Part shown: positions 53,521-61,588 of the stretch, in pieces
Position numbering within the stretch: the stretch's first letter is position 1
Layout of the letters: the number at the start of each line of letters is the position of its first letter
Source of the DNA: Aurantiacibacter rhizosphaerae
GTDB lineage: Bacteria; Pseudomonadota; Alphaproteobacteria; Sphingomonadales; Sphingomonadaceae
Direction of reading: 5' to 3'
DNA length: 64,000 nucleotides
Assembly: GCF_009807005.1 (NCBI RefSeq)
Contig: NZ_WUBR01000001.1
Location: 1,364,001-1,428,000, forward strand
The notes under the pieces: generated by a model
Databases searched by the model: none
Told to the model about the DNA's origin: nothing
Seen by the model: the letters and a program-made list of their open reading frames with translations, nothing else
Position numbers and translations under genes: made by a program

Positions 53521-54709
53521 TGCCGTTGCCAAACCGTCTACAAGGCGAGAGGTCCGTTCGGCCTGGCCCCGGTTCGAGGAGGATGAGCGTGAGGCAGTGG
53601 CCAACGTCCTCGTCACGGGCCGGGTGAACGCCCTTGTCCACGGCGGGGAGTGCGATGCCTTTGCCGCCGAATTCGCCGAATATCTGGGTGCCGATCAGGC
53701 CCTGTGCATGGCCAATGGCACGGTGACGCTGGAGATTGCACTGCGTGCGCTGGGCGTTGGGCCGGGTGACGAGGTGATCGTACCTGCGCGCAGCTTCTTC
53801 GCCACGGCCAGCTGCGTTGCCGCCGTGGGCGCATTGCCGGTGTTTGCCGATGTGCTGTCACCCTCGCAGAACATCGATCCCGAGTCTGTGGCACGCATGA
53901 TCACGCCGCAGACCAGGGCGATCATCTGCGTCCATCTGGCGGGCCTGCCATGCGACATGCAGGCGCTGTGCGGCATAGCGCAGCGGCACGGATTGTTCCT
54001 GATAGAGGACTGCGCGCAGGCCCATGGCGCTGCGATTGACGGGCGCAAGGTCGGCACATTTGGCGATGCGGGATCATTCTCCTTCTGCACGGACAAGATC
54101 ATGTCCACCGGCGGGGAGGGCGGTCTGCTGGTGATGCGCGATGCAGAGGCTCATCGGCGCGCATGGTCCCTGAAAGACCATGGCAAGAACCCGGAGAAAC
54201 TGTCTGACGGAAAAGGCATTCCGGGGCAGTTCCGCTATATTCACGATAGCATGGGCAGCAATGCCCGGATGACGGAGATGCAGGCGGCCATCGGGCGGGT
54301 GCAATTGCGCAAGCTTCCCGATTGGCTGGAAACGCGCAATGCCAATGCGCAGGCCTTGTCCGAAGCCATGGCCGATCATCCGCTGCTGATGGTGCCGGAA
54401 GTCCCGGCGGACATCACCCATTCCTATTACAAATACTATCTGCTGCTGCGGCCGGAGATCGCCGATCCAGAGGCAAAGCGTGCGCAGATCATCGCGCATC
54501 TGATGGCCAATGGCATTCCCTGCGGCACGGGCTCATGCCCGGATATGAGCCAGGAACTAGGGCTGGAAGGGCTGGATTGCCGCCGTGACGGCACGCTTGC
54601 AAACGCCCACGAACTGGGCCGGCGCACGCTGATGCTGCTGGTCGATCATACTCTGGATGCAGACGACATGGCTCGAACCGCAGAGGTATTGTGGGAACTG
54701 ACGTCTTGA
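53510..54709 (+). CDS. DegT/DnrJ/EryC1/StrS family sugar aminotransferase
   Basis: The protein is 399 aa. The PLP lysine is in FCTDKIMSTGGEGG, and earlier landmarks are GTVTLEIALRALG (phosphate loop), GDEVIVPARSFFATA, and IEDCAQAHGAAIDG with the cofactor-binding Asp. Sugar aminotransferases of this fold use glutamate to aminate keto sugars. ATG 53510 overlaps the dehydratase stop, so the two are translationally coupled, as in PglF/PglE pairs. The product is expected to be a UDP-4-amino-6-deoxy sugar, a plausible target for the formyltransferase at 48887. It is cytosolic. Confidence 0.9.
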   Translation: MTVNAVAKPSTRREVRSAWPRFEEDEREAVANVLVTGRVNALVHGGECDAFAAEFAEYLGADQALCMANGTVTLEIALRALGVGPGDEVIVPARSFFATASCVAAVGALPVFADVLSPSQNIDPESVARMITPQTRAIICVHLAGLPCDMQALCGIAQRHGLFLIEDCAQAHGAAIDGRKVGTFGDAGSFSFCTDKIMSTGGEGGLLVMRDAEAHRRAWSLKDHGKNPEKLSDGKGIPGQFRYIHDSMGSNARMTEMQAAIGRVQLRKLPDWLETRNANAQALSEAMADHPLLMVPEVPADITHSYYKYYLLLRPEIADPEAKRAQIIAHLMANGIPCGTGSCPDMSQELGLEGLDCRRDGTLANAHELGRRTLMLLVDHTLDADDMARTAEVLWELTS

Positions 54710-54725
54710 AGTGATTTGCGATTTT

Positions 54726-54768
54726 CAAGTCCAGCCGCCCGGTATGGGCATGCAACGTGTTGGACTTG
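54726..54768. promoter_or_regulatory. Long-spaced inverted repeat upstream of the export operon
   Basis: CAAGTCCA (54726-54733) and TGGACTTG (54761-54768) are a perfect 8-bp inverted repeat. The right arm runs into a TTGACA hexamer at 54766-54771. It lies about 150 bp before the wza-like gene and could be an operator that overlaps the -35 region. Confidence 0.35.
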
Positions 54769-54775
54769 ACATAAT

Positions 54776-54792
54776 GGGAAAGTAAGTTTCCC
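54776..54792. promoter_or_regulatory. GGGAAA-N5-TTTCCC inverted repeat between TTGACA and TATACA
   Basis: The arms at 54776-54781 and 54787-54792 are perfect. They lie between a -35-like TTGACA (54766) and a TATACA (54795). Those two hexamers are 23 bases apart, too long for a normal sigma-70 promoter. The spacing suggests an activator-dependent promoter or chance. Confidence 0.3.
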
Positions 54793-54920
54793 TCTATACA
54801 GGGGCATGGCGGGGTTCGAACAGTATGCTGAACTTGCCATGACATGGTGCCGAGGGGCGATGCCGGGATGATCCGGATTTCGACTTTGCGGCTATTTGGA
54901 AGAATGAAAAGGGGTGCGAC

Positions 54921-55499
54921 ATGATTCGACGGACTAGAGACCTGATAAAGGCATTAACCTGCATGATGGGCTTTGCGCTGCTGGCCGCATGCTCATCCTC
55001 CCTGGCCGGCCTGCCATCCCTGGCAAGCGCCGAGACGATGGAATATCGCATGCAGCCGGGTGACGAGCTGCTGATCACCATTCAGGACGTTGAACAGGCC
55101 GATCGCTCCTACATCATCGACAGCAGCGGAATGATCTCGCTGCCGCTGTTGCAGGAAGTGAAGGTTTCGGGGCTGGGCCCGCGCGAAATCGAGGATGCGA
55201 TTGCCAATGGCTATCGCTCTCGCGACCTCCTCACCAACCCGATCGTATCGGTACAGATGGGCACGCTGCGCCCGTTCTACGTGATCGGCGAAGTGAAGGG
55301 TCCGGGTGAAATTCCCTATCGCCAGGGCATGACTGTGCTGTCCGCGATCTCCGCTGCCGGTGGCTACACCTACCGCGCGCAGGAGGGCGAGGTTGAACTG
55401 GTCCGCACCATCGATGGCCGCGAGGTCCGTTCGCGGGCAACCGAAAACACGCTTATCATGCCGGGTGATCGTATCCGCGTTTACGAGAGATGGTTCTGA
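54921..55499 (+). CDS. Wza-type polysaccharide export lipoprotein
   Basis: The protein is 192 aa. Signal and lipobox (LLAAC) put the mature Cys at about residue 24. The Poly_export domain follows: YRMQPGDELLITI, then DSSGMISLPLLQEVKVSGL and an SLBB-type domain (RPFYVIGEVKGPGEIPYRQGM). It is shorter than E. coli Wza, as in GumB-like proteins, lacking the C-terminal helix that crosses the outer membrane. A barrel partner would therefore be needed, and the next gene supplies one, overlapping at TGATG. It is preceded by AAAGGGG at 54908-54914. It acts as the periplasmic or outer-membrane export channel component. Confidence 0.9.
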   Translation: MIRRTRDLIKALTCMMGFALLAACSSSLAGLPSLASAETMEYRMQPGDELLITIQDVEQADRSYIIDSSGMISLPLLQEVKVSGLGPREIEDAIANGYRSRDLLTNPIVSVQMGTLRPFYVIGEVKGPGEIPYRQGMTVLSAISAAGGYTYRAQEGEVELVRTIDGREVRSRATENTLIMPGDRIRVYERWF

Positions 55500-56734
55500 T
55501 GCACATTCGCTCCCTTTGGTTTGTCAGCGCGGCGGCATGCGCCATCGCCGGTACGTCGGTCTCGGTTTCCGCACAGGAAATCGGATCGACGGCGGGCGGC
55601 GTTCTGGGTGACGATTCTGAATATCGCCATCAGCCGGTGCCCTTCGGCCCCTTCAACATCGAAGTGGGTGCAGAAGCGCAGCTGGAATATGACGACAATA
55701 TCTTCGCCGAACCCACCGCGACCGAAAGCGATGTGATCGCCCGGTTCCGGCCCTATGCCGGTATCGAGCACAGGACGGGCGCACTCAGGACAACGCTGTC
55801 CACCAAGTTCGACCTGCGCCGTTATTTCGATTTCACCAGTGAAAACGCCACCGGCGCCAGCGCGCTGTTGACCAGTTCATACAGCCCGCAGGCTGGCGAA
55901 GCGTTCACGCTCACCGCGCTGGCAGATCGTGCAATCGAGGATCGCGGCGATCCCGAAGCGCGCGAGATCGAAGGCATCGGCCCGCGTATCTATCGCATCC
56001 TGGGCGGTTCTGCGGGCTATACCCGCCAGGGCTCCCGCTTTCTGGTAGAAGCCGTGGGCGATTATCGGAATGTCGATGCGCTGGCCATCATCGATGCGCA
56101 GCGTGATTACGAAACCTATTCGGGCCGCGTTACCGTGGGCTATCGATCCGGCGGGCCGTTCTACCTCACCGGTACAGGCTATTACACGCGGCGCAATTTC
56201 CGCCTGCGTGAACCGATCACCAATATCGATCGTGACACCTCCACCGTCGGCGCATTGGCGGGCATTCGTTTCGACGATGGCGGCCTGATCGAAGGGCGCG
56301 TTGGCGCGGGTATTTTCAAGCTCAGCACGGACGATCCGCTGCGCGACGGGCGCACGGGTTTCTCCCTGCAAGGCCAGCTGGCCTATCGTCCCACGCAGCG
56401 TACCGCCGTCAGGCTCAACCTGTTCAACGGGGACGTTGCCTCGTTCCGTTCCGGTGGTTCAACCCGGACCGAGACCAACATCGGCCTGTTCGTGGAGCAG
56501 GAGATCCGGCACAATTTCCTCGGCTCTGCCGGTGTGGAATTTGAACGCTACAACTTCTCCGGCAGCAATTCGCCAACGCAGCAGCGCTGGCGCGCCACCA
56601 CGGGCCTTGAATATCTGATTAACCGCCGCCTGTCGGTGTTTGGCCGGGTCAGCTACAGCGATCGCAGCAGCGATGGCCCGCTGGAAGGATACAGCCGCTT
56701 CCGTGCAGGGGCGGGCGTGAGAGTGCGCCTCTAG
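55499..56734 (+). CDS. Outer-membrane beta-barrel protein of the export locus
   Basis: The protein is 411 aa. ATG 55499 sits in the TGATG overlap with the export lipoprotein gene; a signal peptide ends near V-S-A-Q. The mature part is a run of amphipathic strands (FNIEVGAEAQLEYDDNIF, TLSTKFDLRRYF, FYLTGTGYYTRRNF, GRVSYSDRSS) and finishes with VRVRL. This matches the outer-membrane beta-barrel family BBP2 (PF10082), which accompanies GumB/Wza-type proteins in sphingomonads and xanthomonads. It may form the outer-membrane pore that the short export lipoprotein lacks. Assignment to that family is by pattern. Confidence 0.82.
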   Translation: MHIRSLWFVSAAACAIAGTSVSVSAQEIGSTAGGVLGDDSEYRHQPVPFGPFNIEVGAEAQLEYDDNIFAEPTATESDVIARFRPYAGIEHRTGALRTTLSTKFDLRRYFDFTSENATGASALLTSSYSPQAGEAFTLTALADRAIEDRGDPEAREIEGIGPRIYRILGGSAGYTRQGSRFLVEAVGDYRNVDALAIIDAQRDYETYSGRVTVGYRSGGPFYLTGTGYYTRRNFRLREPITNIDRDTSTVGALAGIRFDDGGLIEGRVGAGIFKLSTDDPLRDGRTGFSLQGQLAYRPTQRTAVRLNLFNGDVASFRSGGSTRTETNIGLFVEQEIRHNFLGSAGVEFERYNFSGSNSPTQQRWRATTGLEYLINRRLSVFGRVSYSDRSSDGPLEGYSRFRAGAGVRVRL

Positions 56735-56785
56735 TCACACGGGCTTGTCCCAAGGGCTGGTCACAAGGCTTGTCACAGGGGCTTG
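56735..56785. repeat. Four tandem 12-13 bp units, consensus TCACAAGGGCTTG
   Basis: Units begin at 56735, 56748, 56761 and 56773, starting directly after the barrel gene stop. They differ at one to three bases each. A hairpin follows at 56798. This could be a protein-binding array in the leader of the kinase gene, or expansion of a short sequence. Confidence 0.6.
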
Positions 56786-56797
56786 AGTTACAAGGAA

Positions 56798-56831
56798 TTC
56801 GGCGCCGTGTCCGCAGGGGCCCGGCGCCGAA
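56798..56831 (+). terminator. Hairpin after the outer-membrane barrel gene
   Basis: TTCGGCGCC (56798-56806) and GGCGCCGAA (56823-56831) form a perfect 9-bp GC-rich stem around a 16-base loop. It lies between the barrel and kinase genes, so it could reduce read-through into the kinase gene. There is no T tract, so it may act as an attenuator or RNA-stability element. Confidence 0.5.
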
Positions 56832-56993
56832 AGCGCAATTGGCCATCGCATGTATCAAAATGGGCTACCCTATATAAGTAGCCCGACATACCGATGATAA
56901 AGTGCCAAGACACGCGCGATCTGCGAAATGCAGGATCTAGGAAACCTATGAAGGAGTCGCTTCTGCAAGGGGCGACAACGGGCTGAAAATCGC

Positions 56994-59336
56994 ATGGCGA
57001 ATCTGGTAGAAGTCAACAATTTCGGTAACAATCTGCCGGCAGAGCGGCGGCTGCCGTGGACGTATCGTCCGGAGGCCGTGGCCCATCACAACCTGTCGCT
57101 GCGCGATTTCGTGCGGCTGCTGGAACGCCACAAGCGCATGATCCTGCTGGTGATTGCGGCGATTACCCTGCCGGTTCTCGTCTACCAGCTGATGTCGCCC
57201 AACCTCTATAGCTCGTCTGCCCATGTGCAGGTGCAGCTGATTGACGAAGTGGGCACCAACCAGGCCGACGTCAGCAATCGCAACGAAGTCCGCGTTTCCA
57301 ACGCGGTGCGCCTCAATCGCTCGCGCTCCTCGGCAGAGGCCGTGATCCAGGATCTTGATTTGCTGAACGATCCGGAATTTCGCACGGAAATGGGCCAGGT
57401 GACAGGGGACGAACCGGCGCAGATGCACCGCGCGATCAACACGTTGCTGAACATGCTTTCCGTCACCAGTGAGCCGAATTCCGACCTTATCCAGGTCACC
57501 ATCACCAGCAAATCGCCAGAACTTTCTGCGCGGATCGCGAACCAGTATCCCGACAGCGTCAGCAATGTGCGCAAGGGGCAGAGCACGCAGCGCCGTGAAG
57601 AATTGCTGGCATCGCTGGTGGCAGAACGGGCCGATCGCGAAGAAGCCGCGCGCTCCGCATCCAATGAGCTGGCGGAATTCCGCCGCGATGCGCGCATGCC
57701 ATTTGGCCTAGGCACGACTGAAAACCTGTCTCACATGAACCAGCTTGCTGCCGAAGCGGCTTCGGCCAGCGCCAACAGCGCGGGCTCTTCCTCGCGCAGT
57801 GCGGTTATCGGCAATGCAGCCGGTTTGCGCAGCACGGCGCAGGCAACCTCTGCCGCCGTTCAGCAGCTGGAGCGGCAACAGGCAACGCTGATCGCCGAAA
57901 GGGCGCGCTATGGCGCCACGCTCGGCTCCGGCCATCCGGATATGGTTCGCGTTACCAATGAACTCGCCACCGTGGAGAGCGAGCTTGCCCGCCAACGCGC
58001 CGATGCGCAGGCCGCGGCGCAGGCCGTTGCCAATGCCGAAGCTGCACAGATGCGCGAAATGGCACGCAGCCAGGCCGCGCAGGACGCCGCCCGTGCCAGC
58101 CGCCTGCAGGGCGCGCTTTCATCGGTGCGATCGCAGGCTTTCCAGAACAACGAAAACTCCGTGAAACTGGCCGAGCTGGAGCGTAACGATCAGCTTGCCA
58201 ACATGGCCTTTGCATCCATTGTTGAACGTATCGAGCAGGTGCGTGCGCAGATGCAGCTGGAAGGCGTGAACACCACCGTGGTTTCGCCCGCGGTCGCCAA
58301 TTATGACCGTGTTGCACCGGCGCCTGCGAAGATGACGCTGGTCGCCTTCCTCGGTTCTGCCGTGCTGGCAGTGATGATGGCCCTGGGCCTGGACCTGGCC
58401 GATGGCCGCCTGCGCACCTCTGCCCACGTGGCCCGCCACTTCGGCCTGCCGACGCTGGGCATGCTGCCCCGTATCGAGGCAGGGTTGTCGGAAGAGATCA
58501 ACGAAAGCCCGGTTCTGCAGGATCCGCATTCGCTGTTTGCTGAGGCTGCTCGCTCCACCTATTCCGAAATGCGCGCGCTGCGCCAGGATGGCGGTTCGCA
58601 ATCGGTGCTGATCACCAGCCCGCTGCCCAACGATGGCAAATCCACCGTATCGCTGACGCTGGCTGCCGCCGCCAAGGTGATGGGGCAGAGCGTGGTTCTG
58701 GTTGACCTTGATCTGCGCGTGAAGGGTCTGCTAAAAGACGTGCAGCGTAACCTCGATACGCCGGATATCGTGGACGTGCTGACGGGCCGCGCCAGCGTGG
58801 ATGACTTGTTGCAGGATCCGGAGGTCAAGCCGATGCTGGATACGCCGGAAGGCCTTGGCCCCGAAGAGATCGAAAACGCCTTTGCCGTGGATACCGGGCG
58901 TATCGTGATCCTGAGTGCGAAGCAGCCGGTGGAAAATCCGGCGGCCCTGCTCAACGCGCAAAGCCTGCGCCTGCTGCTGGCCGACCTGAAAAAGCATTTC
59001 GACCTGTTGATCATCAACGCACCTGCCGCGCTGGCCGTGCGCGATGCCCGCGCCATGTGCGATTTTACCGATCATACGCTGGTGGTATCCCGCTGGGGCC
59101 GCACCACGATCGAGCAGATGAGCGCGACGCTGGAAACGCTTTCCGGCCGTGCTGACGGGGTGGTGTTCGACCATGTCGATTATGCCGAGCATGCCCGCCG
59201 CCAGTATGGCGACTCCATCCAGTTCTATGTCGATGCCTCGGATTACTATTCCGACGATTACTCATCGCCATCGATCAAGGAGCGGATTATGCGGATCTTC
59301 CGCGGCAAGCGCGCCCGTCAGGATGAATACGCTTAA
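56994..59336 (+). CDS. Wzc/GumC-type polysaccharide co-polymerase with BY-kinase domain
   Basis: The protein is 780 aa. A Wzz domain lies between two membrane helices at about residues 49-66 and 447-466, with a long coiled-coil, Ala-rich periplasmic region. The cytosolic kinase has Walker A PLPNDGKST (Lys about 549) and Walker A' VVLVDLDLRV (Asp 571 and 573). The usual Walker B aspartate is replaced: LLIINAPA has Asn at about 675. The C-terminus carries a tyrosine cluster in FYVDASDYYSDDYSS and a final DEYA, as expected for autophosphorylation. It should set polymer length together with the export lipoprotein and barrel. The gene is 259 bp from the barrel gene, with repeats and a hairpin in its leader. 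Confidence 0.9.
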   Translation: MANLVEVNNFGNNLPAERRLPWTYRPEAVAHHNLSLRDFVRLLERHKRMILLVIAAITLPVLVYQLMSPNLYSSSAHVQVQLIDEVGTNQADVSNRNEVRVSNAVRLNRSRSSAEAVIQDLDLLNDPEFRTEMGQVTGDEPAQMHRAINTLLNMLSVTSEPNSDLIQVTITSKSPELSARIANQYPDSVSNVRKGQSTQRREELLASLVAERADREEAARSASNELAEFRRDARMPFGLGTTENLSHMNQLAAEAASASANSAGSSSRSAVIGNAAGLRSTAQATSAAVQQLERQQATLIAERARYGATLGSGHPDMVRVTNELATVESELARQRADAQAAAQAVANAEAAQMREMARSQAAQDAARASRLQGALSSVRSQAFQNNENSVKLAELERNDQLANMAFASIVERIEQVRAQMQLEGVNTTVVSPAVANYDRVAPAPAKMTLVAFLGSAVLAVMMALGLDLADGRLRTSAHVARHFGLPTLGMLPRIEAGLSEEINESPVLQDPHSLFAEAARSTYSEMRALRQDGGSQSVLITSPLPNDGKSTVSLTLAAAAKVMGQSVVLVDLDLRVKGLLKDVQRNLDTPDIVDVLTGRASVDDLLQDPEVKPMLDTPEGLGPEEIENAFAVDTGRIVILSAKQPVENPAALLNAQSLRLLLADLKKHFDLLIINAPAALAVRDARAMCDFTDHTLVVSRWGRTTIEQMSATLETLSGRADGVVFDHVDYAEHARRQYGDSIQFYVDASDYYSDDYSSPSIKERIMRIFRGKRARQDEYA

Positions 59337-59922
59337 GCCGCGTCAGATCCCGATCATGTTTTCACGCTTCGTTGCCCTCGTCCTGCTGATCCTGGCGCTG
59401 CCCATTCTTGCCGTGCTGGCTGTACTGGTCGCTCTGTCGATGGGCAGGCCGGTGATGTTCCGCCAGACCCGATCGGGCAAGGGCGGGGAGGGGTTCACCC
59501 TGGTGAAATTCCGCAGCATGAACGATGCGCGCGATGCACGGGGCGAGCTTTTGCCCGATGAAGAGCGGACCGGCGCGGTGGGCACTCTGCTGCGCCGTTC
59601 GCGGCTGGATGAGCTGCCCGGCCTGTGGAACGTGGTGAGCGGGGACATGAACTTCGTCGGCCCGCGCCCGCTGCTGCCGCCGACAATTGCCGAAAAGGGC
59701 GAAGTGGGCCGCCGCCGCGGCGCGGTGAAGCCTGGCCTTACGGGCTGGGCGCAGGTCAATGGCAACACGCTGCTCTCGCTGGACGAGAAGATGGCGCTGG
59801 ACCTGTGGTATATCGAAAACCGCAGCATGGCGCTGGACCTGCGGATCATCATGCGCACGCTGCTGGTAATGGTGGGCGGCGAGCGGCGCACGCCAACCGT
59901 GGTTGGCAACGCCAAAAACTAG
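59323..59922 (+). CDS. Undecaprenyl-phosphate sugar transferase, short PglC/WecP-like type
   Basis: The protein is 199 aa from ATG 59323, which overlaps the kinase stop by 14 bp; ATG 59356 gives 188 aa and is possible. It has one N-terminal hydrophobic segment (about residues 14-35), then the bacterial sugar transferase core: PVMFRQTRSGKGGEGFTLVKFRSM, LRRSRLDELPGLWNVVSGDMNFVGPRPLLP and KPGLTGWAQVNGN. This short form starts repeat-unit assembly by moving a sugar-phosphate to the lipid carrier on the cytosolic face. The lack of the extra N-terminal membrane domain separates it from WbaP. The donor sugar could be the 4-amino/formamido sugar or a hexose. Confidence 0.9.
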   Translation: MNTLKPRQIPIMFSRFVALVLLILALPILAVLAVLVALSMGRPVMFRQTRSGKGGEGFTLVKFRSMNDARDARGELLPDEERTGAVGTLLRRSRLDELPGLWNVVSGDMNFVGPRPLLPPTIAEKGEVGRRRGAVKPGLTGWAQVNGNTLLSLDEKMALDLWYIENRSMALDLRIIMRTLLVMVGGERRTPTVVGNAKN

Positions 59923-59940
59923 GTAATAACCGGCTGATAG

Positions 59941-60642
59941 CTAGCCGAACTGGCGCAGTATCCCGGCCAGTTCATCCAGAGAACCGATATACTGTTCAGC
60001 CGCATGATCAGGCGATTTCGGGATGGGTGAATGCACGCCGCCCTCCCGCTCTATCTGCACCGTGCGCCAGCCCAGCGCACGCGGAGCGATAAAGTCCTTC
60101 GCCGGATTATCGGCGATGTAGACATGCTCTGGCCCCGGCTCGCCAGACCACGCCATCACGTTCTCAAACGCGCGCGGATGGGGCTTGCCCATGCCCTGCG
60201 GCAGTTCGCCGGTGGGGATGATGAGGCCGAAGAGATCGCCAAAGCCAAGCGCGGCGATTTTCGATCGCTGCATCGCGGCAGGGCCATCGGTGATGATCGC
60301 GCGGGGCCTGCTGTCAGCGGCCAGAAAACGCATCGTATCAGGGCAGGGGGCGATCTGCGGCGGATGCAGGCGATACACCTCCACCAGAGCGGCGATCGCC
60401 TCGGCATCGGCGGGCAGGCCGAACTGATCCAGCGCGCGGTTGAATATCTCTCCGCGCACGCCCTGCTGGTAAAGGGACTGGCACGTACCCGGCGACACCT
60501 TGTCGCCATGCGTTGCCTGCAGATGCGCCTCCACCGCGGCAAAGCCGCTGAAGGCGAAGTCCCGTTCCAGATAGAGCGTATCGTCCAGGTCGAAAACCAG
60601 GACGCTGGGCCCCTTGCCGTCAGACGAAGACGGCATTGTCAT
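59941..60642 (-). CDS. HAD superfamily hydrolase
   Basis: The protein is 233 aa with motif I FDLDDTLY (about residues 17-24), a cap domain, motif II IITDGP, and the late KPHPRAFE and ADNPAKDFIAPRALG (motifs III and IV). This is the normal HAD layout for small-molecule phosphatases. The start overlaps the end of the ATP-grasp gene by 23 bp, so the genes are coupled. The HAD/ATP-grasp pair is common in polysaccharide clusters, where the substrate is not established. A role in making or trimming a phosphorylated sugar or an amide-linked substituent is possible. Confidence 0.85.
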   Translation of the reverse strand: MTMPSSSDGKGPSVLVFDLDDTLYLERDFAFSGFAAVEAHLQATHGDKVSPGTCQSLYQQGVRGEIFNRALDQFGLPADAEAIAALVEVYRLHPPQIAPCPDTMRFLAADSRPRAIITDGPAAMQRSKIAALGFGDLFGLIIPTGELPQGMGKPHPRAFENVMAWSGEPGPEHVYIADNPAKDFIAPRALGWRTVQIEREGGVHSPIPKSPDHAAEQYIGSLDELAGILRQFG

Positions 60643-61588
60643 AGCGCAGCATCGTCACCCCGTCGCGCCAGTCGGCACAATTCACCAGCGGTTCGCCCAT
60701 GGCTTGGCGCAGCACGTTTTCTGCAAAATGGCCGCCGGCCTGGTCTGCCAGTGGATAGCCGCCGCCGAAACGGGCGTTGATCTCTATCACCCGCGGGCCA
60801 AGCACGGGATCGTCAAAAACCTGGAAACACAGAACCCCGCGCGCACCGGGCATGGCGGCGGCAAGATTGCGAGCAATCGCCTCGAAATCATCGCGGCGCA
60901 CCGTGCGGCCCTTTTCCACCTCGCCCGCGCGGATGGATATGCGCAAATGCGGGATCGCGGCCTGCATCACGCCGTCTTCATCCACGAACAGGTTGATGGT
61001 GTATTCATCGCCGCGCAGCAGTTCCTGCACCAGCATCGGTTCGTCAAATTCGCGGTCGAGCGCCTTGATATCCTGCACCAGCTCCACCCCGCGGCTGGCG
61101 CTGCCCGATACGGGTTTCACGAAAAGCGGCCAGTCCCAGCCCGCGGGATCGCGGCGGAAATCTTCCAGCCGGGCAGTGCGGGGCACCGGCACGCCGGCCT
61201 CTGCCAGAACGTCCATCGTGCGCTTCTTGTCCCGCACGATATCGATCACCTGCGGGGAGGATACGTGGACGTATGTGCCCTGCGCGGAAAAGTCCGGCCG
61301 CGCGTCGGCCAGCGGTTGCAGCTCTGTATCGATGGTGGGCACGATCAGCCCGATGCCGTTTTCGCGCGTGTATTTGCGCAGCAGGGGGATGTAGCCATCA
61401 TCGGTGCAGCGCGGCGCGGCGAAGCTGGCGTCTGCCAATGCGCAGGCGGCGCTGAGATCGGGGTTCAGGTCGCAGGCGTGGATTTCCAGCGCCACGCCCA
61501 TGCGCTTTGCAGATGCGCGAAAGCATTCGAGCAGCCCTGCACGGCGACCGGCGGAGGTCACCAGCATCTTCAGTTCGCGGGTTGTCAT
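60620..61588 (-). CDS. ATP-grasp protein (carbamoyl-phosphate synthase large subunit-like)
   Basis: The protein is 322 aa. An N-terminal Rossmann-like part (MLVTSAGRRAGLLECF) precedes the ATP-grasp fold with LFVKPVSGSASRGVEL (nucleotide-binding loop), MLVQELLRGDEYTINL and IEINARFGGGYPL (metal-binding Glu-x-Asn). Such enzymes join a carboxylate to an amine or thiol via an acyl-phosphate. In a polysaccharide locus they may add an amino acid or other carboxylic acid to a sugar. It overlaps the next gene (GT4) by ATGA and precedes the HAD gene, so the three are one operon. The target is unknown. Confidence 0.85.
   Translation of the reverse strand: MTTRELKMLVTSAGRRAGLLECFRASAKRMGVALEIHACDLNPDLSAACALADASFAAPRCTDDGYIPLLRKYTRENGIGLIVPTIDTELQPLADARPDFSAQGTYVHVSSPQVIDIVRDKKRTMDVLAEAGVPVPRTARLEDFRRDPAGWDWPLFVKPVSGSASRGVELVQDIKALDREFDEPMLVQELLRGDEYTINLFVDEDGVMQAAIPHLRISIRAGEVEKGRTVRRDDFEAIARNLAAAMPGARGVLCFQVFDDPVLGPRVIEINARFGGGYPLADQAGGHFAENVLRQAMGEPLVNCADWRDGVTMLRYDNAVFV

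Noticed and set aside
54766-54800. TTGACA and TATACA as a standard sigma-70 promoter
   Set aside because: The spacer is 23 bases, well beyond 16-18; kept only as a possible activator-dependent element.
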